A stretch of DNA of 64,000 nt, taken from NCBI GenBank assembly GCA_932294295.1, contig OW028577.1, positions 815,001 to 879,000 on the forward strand. Direction: 5' to 3'. This document shows, piece by piece, positions 32,563 through 42,799 of this stretch (the first letter of the stretch is position 1; each line of letters starts with the position of its first letter). Source of the stretch: Alitta virens. Taxonomy: Eukaryota; Annelida; Polychaeta; Phyllodocida; Nereididae. The translations under genes were made by a program, and so were the position numbers. A model generated the notes under the pieces. It was not told where the DNA came from and did no database searches. It was given only the letters and a program-made list of their open reading frames with translations.

Positions 32563-33140
32563 GGGAGTTTAGTTTTGTGAGATCTGCTGTAATATATTGC
32601 AATATGTCCAAATAGGAATACAATTTGAGGTGTTTAGCTATGTGAAATTTGCTGTAATATATTGCAATATGTCCATTAGGAATACAATTTAGGGTGTTTA
32701 GCTTTGTGAAATCTGCTGTAAAATATTTCAATATGTCCATTAGGAATACAATTTGAGGTGTTTAGCTTTGTGAAATCTGCTGTAATATATTGCAATATGT
32801 CCATTAGGAATACAATTTGGGGTGTTTAGCTTTGTGAAATCGGCTGTAATATATTGCAATATGTCCATTAGGAATACAATTTGGGGTGTTTAGCTTTGTG
32901 AAATCTGCTGTAAAATAATGCAATATGTCCATTAGGAATACAATTTGGGGTGTTTAGCTTTGTGAAATCTGCTGTAATATATTGCAATATGTCCATTAGG
33001 AATACAATTTGGGGTGTTTAGCTTTGTGAAATCGGCTGTAATATATTGCAATATGTCCATTAGGATTACAATTTGGGGTGTTTTGCTTTGTGAAATCTGC
33101 TGTAATATATTGCAATATGTCCATTAGGAATACAATTTGG
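32563..33140 (-). repeat. 64-bp satellite, nine units
   Basis: Nine tandem units of exactly 64 bp (phase marks TGTTTAGCTTTGTGAAAT at 32695, 32759, 32823, 32887, 32951 and 33015). Each contains ATATATTGCAATATGTCCAT. Inner units are near-identical while the first and last diverge, which suggests recent homogenisation. It ends about 155 bp from the exon at 32406. Confidence 0.95.
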
Positions 33141-33295
33141 CATATCCAAAGTTGAAGCACTGGATCTATAAGGTGCTGAAGAGGTGATTGTCTGGGAAGG
33201 GATTTTTATTTTTTGCGATCGTTTAAATCAGAACTGCTTTAAACAAAACAATGACAAAAAAATGATATGCGTTAATAATTGGGTACGTGATTTTT

Positions 33296-33433
33296 CATGG
33301 CCAAATGTGCCACGTGCGTTTTCCATGCACATGAAAATCCCATGGTTTTAATGATAATGAGGTGAAAACCATGGGTCTTCCCTGCGTTTATCGAAACGCA
33401 TGCAAAATGCACGTGGCTCATTTGGCCATGTAG
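33296..33433. mobile_element. palindromic MITE, copy 2
   Basis: Same ends as copies 1 and 3 (CATGGCCAAATGTGCCACG ... CGTGGCTCATTTGGCCATG) with the AATGATAATGAGGTG-type centre and a near-complete inverted repeat. Confidence 0.8.
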
Positions 33434-34316
33434 TTGTAAGAAATCAGCTTGGATTTTATTCAGTCAAACCTGATGATAACAAACTATTTGGGTCTGTGAA
33501 AAAGCATTCATTACAAATGGGTTGGTTTGTATGTGAGTCTGTGGAAAAGAAAAAAGATACATCCTGCAAAATGACCTTGTAAGACTGGACTTCTGACTTC
33601 ACTGCTAACTCCTTAGTACTTTCAGTGATGACATAATCAAACTGTAAATGTTCCTGCTTTTAAATTAGTTAGGACTCAAAAGCTCCAAGCCACTCACAGT
33701 ACAGGGTAATCAAAACTAGGATTAGAAGGTCCTTACTAGGTTCAAAGGAAAATAAACCATGCATTTTAGTTCAAGTCATTCAAAACTTCCGTTAGTGTTT
33801 TTGCTTAATTACACTGATAGCTCACAAAAGACAGAATTCAATGCTCTATTATGAATGAGATTCATTCAATAATTTCATCATGGTTGGAAGATCAAAGGAA
33901 TACTTGACTGTGATTACAGATATTTCTGTTCATTTAAGGCCTCAAATTTCCCTCAATCTTCAAAAAATTACTAAGTTCAGTGAATATGATGTATAATGGA
34001 GAGTAAATCACATGGAATGTATCCAAATGAATTTAGATAATTTCAAGATCTGAAAGTGGATCTAATATGAAATCTAAATTTATGAAATAGTTATATAAAT
34101 GCCAGCAAGACAACTTCATGACTTTTCAGATAAACTATAATTACAGGAACATGGTACCCAATGCCTAGCATTTGTGATTGCTTGATGTAACATAATTTAC
34201 ACCAATTACAGCCACGAAACAGATGAGGGAATTTTGGCCAGATTACAGCTTTCGTCTGCTTGTAATTATAGATGATTGACATATTAAATCAATTACCGAA
34301 TGGTAGTGAGACTTAC
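33434..34316. other. no feature recognised
   Basis: AT-rich DNA between the MITE and the exon at 34317. No coding or repeat signal was identified. Confidence 0.4.
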
Positions 34317-34416
34317 TTGATGTGGCGGCCAATGCCATCGCAATGACCAGCATCCCCACACAGGCGACCAGCAGGGTGCGCGTGCAGATGGGCATGACTT
34401 CCTGTATCACCGCAAT
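34317..34416 (-). CDS. probable signal-peptide exon upstream of the receptor
   Basis: Strong sites on both sides: acceptor TACTTTTCCAG|ATTG and donor TCAA|GTAAGT. An ATG at 34395 opens MPICTRTLLVACVGMLVIAM followed by ALAATS, a convincing signal peptide ending in phase 1, which matches the phase-1 acceptor at 31528 of receptor exon A. Skipping the 99-bp exon would give a 474-residue receptor. The acceptor implies a noncoding exon further upstream. The frame is also open upstream of the ATG (IAVIQEV), so a membrane segment of another gene remains possible. Confidence 0.5.
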
Positions 34417-35655
34417 CTGGAAAAGTAAATCAAGAATCCGATAAGTAGTATATAACGGGAAAGATAACTGACAAGCGGATGGGGTATCAGTGTCTGTTCT
34501 TTATATTTCATGAGGGCAAAGAATGAGATGATGATCCAAACATTCCATGCCTTTTGTGTGGGATATATCACTTCAACTTAATGGTTACTGAATTAATATA
34601 ATTTGTCATTACTTATGATTGGCACAGATCGAGTTCCCTCCTGCACAGATCTCTCAGAAACCCAGAAGGGCACTAGATAGCGTTACTAATGTGTCTAGAG
34701 TGTTCCTCCAGGCTTTTTATACACTGAAAATAGAAACGTTTTATTTCATGTTGTAATTATTGGGTATGTTAGGTCAAATAAATCTGCCTTGAGTCTTGGG
34801 ACTGAGATGTGGCTCACATACAGTGCAGAGAGTCACGTTTGAACCCATGAATCCAGGCCATTACCTTAGGAGCTGTGACATGATAACAGTTTGGCTACAA
34901 TCATATATTACATGGACATCTTCTGAAGTTCTTTTCCCTTGCAATATTGTCTTGTATAGGCCCTTGAACTCAACATGACAGTTTAATCAAAGATGAAATT
35001 CACTCCTGCAACACAGCAGGCAATCACGAGTTTCATGCAGAACTTCATTCTAAGCTGGATAAGGATTTGGAAGAAGATAACATAGTTTTGAGGGAAGTAT
35101 TGTCACTGAGTCTTGGAAGTTGATTGATGCATTAAGGAAAAATGAAAGGTAGTCTATACAATGTCTCACATTTACCTTATGTGTGGGATATCTTACTTGC
35201 CACTAAATAGCCACTGAATTTATGGCATCACAAATAAAATGTCTCGCTCTCAGAAAAAGAACAGAGTACGGTTTATCGAAAAGTGGGGTAGCCAATCAAT
35301 GTCGAACTTTTTCAGAGAGAACTTACCCACCACCTATTGAGAGAAAATTGTAATCTCTGCAGAGGGTCAAGTCACTCTCCAATAAAGTATAAAAAAAGTA
35401 TAGCTTTGCTCCCCACATAGGGTGCATATTACTGTCTGTCAATATCAGTTGTTTTTAACATTGGTGTTTTACTCCACTTCTAGGGTGGGTTAACCTTATT
35501 CTGGGAGCAGTTTCTGAGCAATATCGAGCTGAAAATACCCAGACTAGTGCTAGAGTTGTAAACTGAAGTCAGAGGGACTGACCAGTACTTTCACACAGAC
35601 CACCAATCAATACAGGATAAATGAGTTCCCCACAATACTCTTCGTTCTGTAACAA
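34417..35655. other. no feature recognised
   Basis: No gene or repeat supported. It may contain the promoter or noncoding first exon for the exon at 34317, but nothing specific identifies it. Confidence 0.35.
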
Positions 35656-35842
35656 GCTAGACTTAGCTAGACTTAGCTAGACTTAGCTAGACTTAGCTAG
35701 ACTTAGCTAGACTTAGCTAGACTTAGCTAGACTTAGCTAGACTTAGCTAGACTCCGCTAGACTAAGCTAGACTAAGCTAGACTTGGCTAGACTTGGCTAG
35801 ACTTAGCTAGACTCAGCTAGACTTGACTAGACTTAGCTAGAC
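35656..35842 (+). repeat. decamer satellite, CTAG phased (19 units)
   Basis: About 19 units of AGCTAGACTT with a few variants (TCCG, TAAG, TTGG, TCAG) in the spacer. CTAG itself is kept in every unit at 10-bp spacing. Confidence 0.95.
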
Positions 35843-35995
35843 CACTATTTAAACACCCTAGTAGCTGGCACAAAATCCCAAGAATAGGTCTCAATTATAA
35901 CACACTATTTGAGCCAATGACTGGCTGTCTCCAGCTAGATATGGCTTCCTGAAGCTTAAAAAAGTTCTTAATAGATAGATAGATAGATATGGGAA

Positions 35996-36266
35996 ATGCA
36001 GCCCTCTAATGCAAGTACTTGCCTCTATCGAGGGTTGATCGATGAAGCGAGAGAGAGGAGGAGTCCATCCATGTTACACATTTACCCCATGGGTGGGATC
36101 TTTTACTTGCCTCAGCATAGACACCAAGTACAAGGGACCGCCAATTTAATTTCTCATCCGAACGATATCCAGCTGGGATGTTGCTCATGAAGGGTGCCCG
36201 AGCCCGGGATTGAACCCTGGACCTTCAGAGGAGCAGGCGAGCGTTTTACCACTAGACCATCCAGCT
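35996..36266 (-). mobile_element. SINE-B, full copy with tRNA-like head
   Basis: On the minus strand the head reads AGCTGGATGGTCTAGTGG then TAAAACGCTCGCC (A box) and GGTCCAGGGTTCAATCCCGG (B box), about 72 bp in all. The body (ATCCCAGCTGGATATCG) and the tail CTGAGGCAAGTAAAAGATCC, CCATGGGGTAAATGTGTAAC follow. The head shares tRNA-type boxes with SINE-A but the bodies are unrelated. Confidence 0.75.
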
Positions 36267-37625
36267 AAAGTTGCACTCGATGGGGGTACTGTATTTGGTA
36301 AAAGTAATACACATGGATGTACATCAAACTAGCTCCACAATGCCAGTAAACAAGACAATGAATCATCTGAGAGAAAACAAAGCCCATCTATAAACAATAT
36401 TCTGTTTTCCATTCACAACTTAGAGTCTGTAGAGATTTTGTTCTGAGAAAGTGACATATGGGAACAAAAGTGTACAGAAAACAAAACCACATATAGTGCT
36501 GCTTGTTACACGTGTGTTAAGTGTCAAAACCAATATGTGAGATTTGTTCTTCCCACTTCACACTGTCACAACAGTTACACCTAATCTCAAGTAGCTCAGA
36601 TATTTAGTACTTCATTTTCCTTATTGTAGAATATCTTGAACATTTATTTTGAGCAATTTATAACGAAAATGACATCACCCAGACTTTTCTCTCTTGCATT
36701 CTAAACAGAAAATTTGACACCCACTTTCATTCATGCAAGTGCAAAATAAACTTCAGAACAATAGATATGATTTAATACTTGAAATATTGAAATTAGGTTT
36801 CAGCAACCTGCTTTTACGTCAGGAAACCATGCACAGTTCATCTGCACAAAAGCAATGAATGCATTGATAATTATTTCCTTCTATTTAAATTTTTTGTTTT
36901 TTGTATAATATGATGTTAACATATTTTTTATTTAGTTGCAATTTAGCCATACTGAACCTAATTTCCTGCATTTGTTTTTCCTTGTGTGTTTTATCTGTCT
37001 TGCTACATTAGCTTCCAAATACAGTCTCCACATTAACAGGGCTATAGGTCAGTCCACACAAAGACATAGGGCTTTAGTTTCCTGTATAATTCACCCGCCA
37101 ACACCTGAGCCGCCATCTATCATATTTTTGTTGCATTAATACTGCAGTGTATTGCTCCCCTCTCTACTTCGCAATTCCTGTTATATGCAAATAAGTAGAA
37201 TTTATCTTCAGTTGTCAACGTGTGACGTGAAATATTGATGCTAGTTGGTGAACAACAGTGAATTACTGAGCAATTTGGAAAATTCATAGCTACAGAAGTC
37301 AAATTTGATGAAGACGAAGGCCAAAATAAATTTGAAGTAAACAGCTAAATTACAGAGAACGCGGAAGTTGTCATGGAAACGCCCAATGCTTTTTCAACGC
37401 TAAATCTCAGCAAGCGCCTTTTGCCAGAGATGTTAAGGTGAGGGTGCTTTGTACTTAGTGTCCTTGCTGGGGCAGTGACATGCTCCACCTATTTGGTGAA
37501 TGCGCAAATCTGAACATGATATGGCCTTCAAACTTGATCCTCTCATCATTATTTCTGCTGGCCAGGAAAACATCACATTCATCAGACCGAAGACAACCGA
37601 GTCACATGGAACTCATTTGGTATCA
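36267..37625. other. no feature recognised
   Basis: No supported gene. Short open frames only. Confidence 0.4.
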
Positions 37626-37791
37626 GGGTGGTGGGTGGAATAGGGCTTTACATCCTGTATTTCAGCACCTGATGGGCTAATTAGAAAAGGCAGGGCCATG
37701 GCAATGAGATTAAGGATGAAACAGCCATCCAACTTAGGCTCGACCGGGAATCGAACCCGGGACCCAGTGGTTGGAAGCTCAGCCTGCTACT
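37626..37791 (-). mobile_element. SINE-A copy 7
   Basis: Minus-strand copy with an excellent B box (GGGTTCGATTCCCGG on the minus strand) and full body. The A-box end is truncated after GCAGTAGCAGGCTG. Confidence 0.85.
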
Positions 37792-37840
37792 GCAAACATG
37801 AGGAATTAAGACATTACCTGTTCAAAAGGAATCGGAAAAT

Positions 37841-37909
37841 TTGAGGAATTGAAACACTAACTGCAAGGAATTGAAACACTAACTGCAAGGAATTGAAATA
37901 CTAACTGTG
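37841..37909 (+). repeat. 23-bp tandem repeat, three units
   Basis: GGAATTGAAACACTAACTGC repeated three times at 23-bp spacing, with a weaker related word (GAGGAATTAAGACATTACC) upstream. Confidence 0.85.
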
Positions 37910-38356
37910 AATTTACATTTCATAACAATGTGGGGTTATTGAACCACTAGATGGTAACAGGTAAACCGAATACAGTATAATTCAACTAAGATTTAAAAGA
38001 TCAATACAGCGCGCAGGTCTACCAAATAAACCAACCCAAAAATTCTACTTTCGTCTTACACAGCGACACCTAGCGGAAAGGGTTAACGTCAACAAATGAA
38101 GCGAAAATCAAGATAAGCCCCAGCTACATGTTAATTAAGTCTAAAGTCTCCTCATAGCAAGAGCTGCTAACTCATTTCAATTAAACCTGTCTCATCATGA
38201 ATTAAGAGGATTTTCCATCCCCCGAGAGTTGTTCTTTGCTGGTGGCATGTGCAACTTGTTGTAATTAAAGTAGAATGTGTTTCTCCAATGACATTGTTAT
38301 TACAGTGAGACTCATTAAGAATGTTAACTTTTCCAGAGCAGAAGTTTCAGAAGCAA

Positions 38357-38862
38357 CTACCTAGCCCTACCTAGCCCTACCTAGCCTTCCTAGCCCTACC
38401 TAGCCCTACCTAGCCCTACCTAGCCCTTCCTAGCCCTTCCTAGCCCTTCCTAGCCCTACCTAGCCCTACCTAGCCCTATCTAGCCCTACCTAGCCCTTCC
38501 TAGCCCTTCCTAGCCCTACCTAGCCCTACCTAGCCTTCCTAGCCCTATCTAGCCCTACCTAGCCCTACCTAGCCCTACCTAGCCCTACCTAGCCCTACCT
38601 AGCCCTATCTAGCCCTACCTAGCCCTTCCTAGCCCTACCTAGCCCTTCCTAGCCCTTCCTAGCCCTACCTAGCCCTACCTAGCCCTACCTAGCCTTCCTA
38701 GTCCTACCTAGCCCTACCTAGCCTTCCTAGCCCTACCTAGCCCTACCTAGCCTTCCTAGCCCTTCCTAGCCCTACCTAGCCCTTCCTAGCCCTTCCTAGC
38801 CCTACCTAACCCTTCCTAGCCCTACCTAGCCCTACCTAGCCCTACCTAGCCCTACCTAGCCC
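38357..38862 (+). repeat. decamer satellite, CTAGCCCTAC type (about 50 units)
   Basis: About 506 bp of CTAGCCCTAC and CTAGCCCTTC units, with occasional 9-bp units (CTAGCCTTC). CTAG is retained in nearly every unit while the A/T at the penultimate position alternates irregularly, giving a variant-repeat map. Confidence 0.97.
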
Positions 38863-39230
38863 ATCTGTAATAGTAATCTTTGAGAAGACTGCACTTGTTG
38901 TTGTCTAGAGGCTACATAATTGAGAAAGACTCTAGACTGGTCAACCGAAGGTAACAGTCAGCAGATTGTTTCCATTACATAATGACAGACAAATAGCAAT
39001 GACCTTAAAATTCAATTGTATCATTGTCAGACTATTGCAGGTGCGGCCTCAGTGATGAGCCATAGCAAGGTTTTATGCAAGAACACTATTTGTTGTTCTG
39101 TTGAAATGGTTAGTCATACAGAGAGAAAGTGTATTTATTACCAGACAAACCAGACAAAAAACAAGTGCAGAGAAAGAAAATACAAATATGCTAAATACGC
39201 TTGCAAACACATAGGGAACTGAGTGAGTAT
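38863..39230. other. no feature recognised
   Basis: Spacer between two satellites, without a coding signal. Confidence 0.4.
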
Positions 39231-39363
39231 TTATCTATCTATCTATCTATCCATCTATCCATCCATCCATCCATCCATCCATCCATCCATCCATCCATCC
39301 ATCCATCCATCCATCCATCCATCCATCTATCTATCTATCTATCCATCTATCTATCTATCTATC

Positions 39364-39416
<53 letters not shown>

Positions 39417-39417
39417 G
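39231..39417 (+). repeat. compound tetranucleotide microsatellite
   Basis: TATC runs flanking a central CCAT run (about 39262-39325). The long Ser/Ile/Tyr/Leu open frames across it are artefacts of the repeat. Confidence 0.97.
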
Positions 39418-40303
39418 TACACACAAATATTAGACACTGGAATTTCTGTATCGATTCTTTTTACAACTGCCACCCACTATAAAAAGTTGCAAATCCCATG
39501 GTAGGGTCTTACTGGCTACTACTGGCTAGTTTAGTGGCTGCTCCTGTGCTCCTGGCTAATAGGAGTAGGCTGGACAAGTCAGTTGTGCTTAATCCATGAT
39601 GAATCACAGAGTGAACAGAATGACAATGAATTGCTGAGGCAAAAATCTACTTGACAATGTTGACCTCTGATCCAGCTCTGATCCACCATTAACCCTTGAT
39701 ATAAGCCTATAGGAAACATTATAGGACCCTTGGTGATGCCATTAAAATTAATTGACTCCTGGTGTCTTTTTCAGATCATTGTTCTTCTCCCTATTGAGTG
39801 AATTATTTGTTACATGATCGCAGGGGACTCATTCGATTTACATCAGATGCTAACATGACGTTTATCAACAAAGCAAATGTTTCTGAAGCAGGGCTTTATA
39901 AATGGGAAATCTTTATCTGTGATGTTTTACAAATTGATGGATGACTAGTTGTAGTAATTATGTTTAATTGATCAGAGGAATTAAATATGAATCACGTAAA
40001 TTCAACGTCCAGGCTGACGCTAAAAAAAAAGAAGTTCTCATCCTTATATGTGAGATTTCCAATACTTTTAAGGATTAATATGTTGAGTTAATATACAACA
40101 GATAAGAATTCACTGTATGGTGATTTGATTATCTGCTAAACACTAAACAGGTACCATATTTTGTGATGTGCTTTGGTGAGTGCAGTTCTTCATATTCCAC
40201 AGATAACATCATTTTTATATGGATTGGTGATGTGATTTTATTGTTGAGATTTGCCAGACCGCAGGTGTAGAGAATGCAACATCTTGTGGCATCATTATGG
40301 TAA
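39418..40303. other. no feature recognised
   Basis: No gene or repeat identified. Confidence 0.4.
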
Positions 40304-40485
40304 AACATTAGGGTATAACATTAGGGTATATATACTTTGGGTACAACATTAGGGTACAACATTAGGGTATAACGTTATGGTATAACATTAGGGTATATAT
40401 ACTTTGGGTACAACATTAGGATATAACATTATGGTATAACATTCGGGTATATATACTTTGGGTACAACACTTGGGTATAACATTT
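40304..40485 (+). repeat. higher-order GGGTATAACATTA repeat
   Basis: A 13-bp word GGGTATAACATTA alternates with GGGTATATATACTTT and GGGTACAACATTA in a repeated block order (three blocks), so the array has a higher-order unit of roughly 50-75 bp. Confidence 0.85.
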
Positions 40486-41081
40486 GTCACACATGTTGAG
40501 TGTACACCATAGCCATATTGACTTTGCTGGGCACACTCAGGAGAGCTGTAACAAGGCTCAATTAGCTCGGGGGTCATTGTGAGGTGTTCTTGCAAGATCA
40601 CAAGCTCCCTGGTGCTTTTATCATCTCCATTCTGAGCCAACTTGTCCATCTTAGATGCTGAGGCAGGATGCAGAGGAGAGATGCCGAGAGTTTCTGCTGC
40701 TGTGCACCTGAGAGAAAGCTCAGATTGATGGAGAAATGACGTGAGCAACTGACTTTAAGTTTGTCCTCTGCATCAGATAATTTGACCACTGCCTCCACCC
40801 TGGCCCTAGCCAACAACATTGACTTCCCCAAGTGCAAATATAACTCCCATTGTTTATCACACACAGCAGACACACCTACCCTCCTGTATCTAGTGATTTA
40901 AACCAACATAGCCTACAATGAAGCTGGCAATATTGTAGGGTTGTGTTGTGCTACAAGCTAAGTCAACAGCATCAATTCTAGTGAGTGTCGATTCACTGGC
41001 AAAACACTGACCGTACTCTCGGAATCCTAAACTAAATATTTTTTCCGTTTCACCGAACTTCATTCCTACAACATCCAACAT
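40486..41081 (-). other. unidentified broken coding-like stretch
   Basis: On the minus strand three overlapping frames look protein-like: 41081-40890, 40873-40598 (contains WELYLHLGKSMLLARARVEA) and 40748-40480 (TRELVILQEHLTMTPELIEP). They are in different frames with stops between, as in a decayed gene or transposon, or separate exons. I recognise no family. Confidence 0.2.
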
Positions 41082-42715
41082 AGGAGAACACAGTTTCTTG
41101 CAACTTATCTACCAATAACAGCAGGATTAAAACAGAAACGAGATATATCAAATAGCAAAGAAAAATGTCTCCGGAGTATGCAAAAACACTACAAAGGGAT
41201 TGATTGAGTTAGAAAGGGAAAAGTACAATAGCTGAGTAAGAAGATTAGATCGAAGAGAAGCATAGGACTCCTTGATATATGAAAAGCAATGCACAAGGGA
41301 TTGTGTGGGTAAAAAAATTTTATTATGGGCAAGACTGATAACGCTGCAAGTAGAAGGATTGCATGTTCCCCATGCCGTGGGTTGTAATCAAGTCAGAACA
41401 CAGGAGACCATGTTCTAAGGTACAGTGCAACATTTCACCGTGGCATTTAAGTAATCGCAGTCACTGAACTGTCTGCGGCTGTCCCTGGCTTTCTTCAATT
41501 GCTGTCTTTGTAGCTGCCACGACTGAAGACTGATGGTCTGCGTTGTGTCTCCGGATACCAAAAATAACTCCAACATCAGAAGCGCTGTGTCTGTGGAATT
41601 GCGCTTGTATCCCGTCCACCTGGGAATCATCTTTCACTCGAATTACATTCACTTACTGCAAGTGGCTGTCTGTAGCTTCAAGTATCTTAGGTATCCTATA
41701 TCTTATGATTCAATAAAGATAAGATTAAAGCAAGCTTTACATGACTATGGTTTTTCATTTCCTGCTTGTACTGATACACCCAATACAGACGCACTTCGAT
41801 TAGCATAACTCAGTCTTACAGCAACCGCGAATCCAATAAGGAGCTTAAAGCTAGACGTATGTGGATTTCTTAAGATGATCAGGAAAGCTCATAGTGCCCT
41901 AGCAGCATTGATAGATTCGTTTGCTTTCCTTGGAGATGTCTTGTGCTTGATCGGCCGGCAAATTCGGATGTCGCAAGACCGGGCTCGCTGTCAACTTGTC
42001 CTGGGTCACTTCCCGGGGAAGCTGACCATCTCTCTGGATTGGATGCTCGGAGCTTCAGCTGCTTTGCAGTTGCTTTTAAAGAAGCCAACATATTTCACAG
42101 GGCAAGGGGTGTGCCTCTACCCATCTTTCAGCATGACCCGCCTTTTCCCCTGCAGCAAAATTATGTTTGACACGCCGAGCCGCTTCTACGTCTGCCCACA
42201 ACCCATGATCTTGATCAATACATTTAGGGAAAGTTTATATCCCTCCTTTCAACCACTAACTAACTTTTCACATTGCTTAGTGAGCCTGAGTCTTACAAGT
42301 ACCGCAATAACGCCATAAATCAGTCTATGGTTGTAATAAGAGATAGGTGGCTGCATAACAGCCAACTCCTTGCAACTACATTAATGAAAATGGCCATATA
42401 TCTCATAGTAATTCCCATTTGTGTGTAGAAATTAATCTATTATTAGTATTCTATATTACAGAATAACATTTCATTCTTTGCAGAACAACAGCATAGTACA
42501 TGTTTTGAATAAATTATTATTATTCATGACTTTATGTAAAGTTGCTTCAAGTTTAAAGATACTGAAATACTGAGAGAATGCCAGAGACATAGACAGACAG
42601 GCTTCACAGACACAGTGCCTCAGTAAATACAGACTTATCAAGTAATGTTTGGCCCTGTATAGGTACTGATACAAGCACCAGTATCTTTTCATATAATTGA
42701 GATGGCCCATAAACT
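41082..42715. other. no assigned feature
   Basis: A plus-strand frame of 147 codons (41875-42318) lies in more GC-rich sequence around 41940-42190. It has no recognisable domain, and the opposite strand is also partly open. No splice-bounded exon could be chosen. Confidence 0.3.
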
Positions 42716-42799
42716 GTGGAGCTGGATTTGAACCCACACACCAGGAATCATCACCATAGAAGCCAGCGATACTAACCGCTTAGTCTCCCGGACTCCCAC
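42716..42799 (-). repeat. tRNA-like sequence (SINE head or tRNA pseudogene)
   Basis: On the minus strand: GTGGGAGTCCGGGAGACTAA, A-box-like TAAGCGGTTAGTATCGC, and B box GTGGGTTCAAATCC before AGCTCCAC. The acceptor stem pairs only partly, so it is not a functional tRNA. It differs from the SINE-A and SINE-B heads. Confidence 0.45.

Noticed and set aside
36194..36266. Functional tRNA gene
   Set aside because: A and B boxes are present but the sequence continues directly into a dispersed repeat body, so it is a SINE head. The same applies to the heads at 52899, 57367 and 58735-58800.
38357..38862. Telomeric or interstitial telomere repeat
   Set aside because: The complement contains TAGGGCTAGG, but the unit is a decamer and not TTAGGG.
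39201..39504. Long Ser/Ile/Tyr/Leu open frames
   Set aside because: They are translations of a TATC/CCAT microsatellite; the frames at 52246-52522 and 60503-60820 have the same origin.
41875..42318. 147-codon plus-strand frame
   Set aside because: Longest unexplained frame of the right half, but no family resemblance and no clear splice sites; kept only as an unassigned region.
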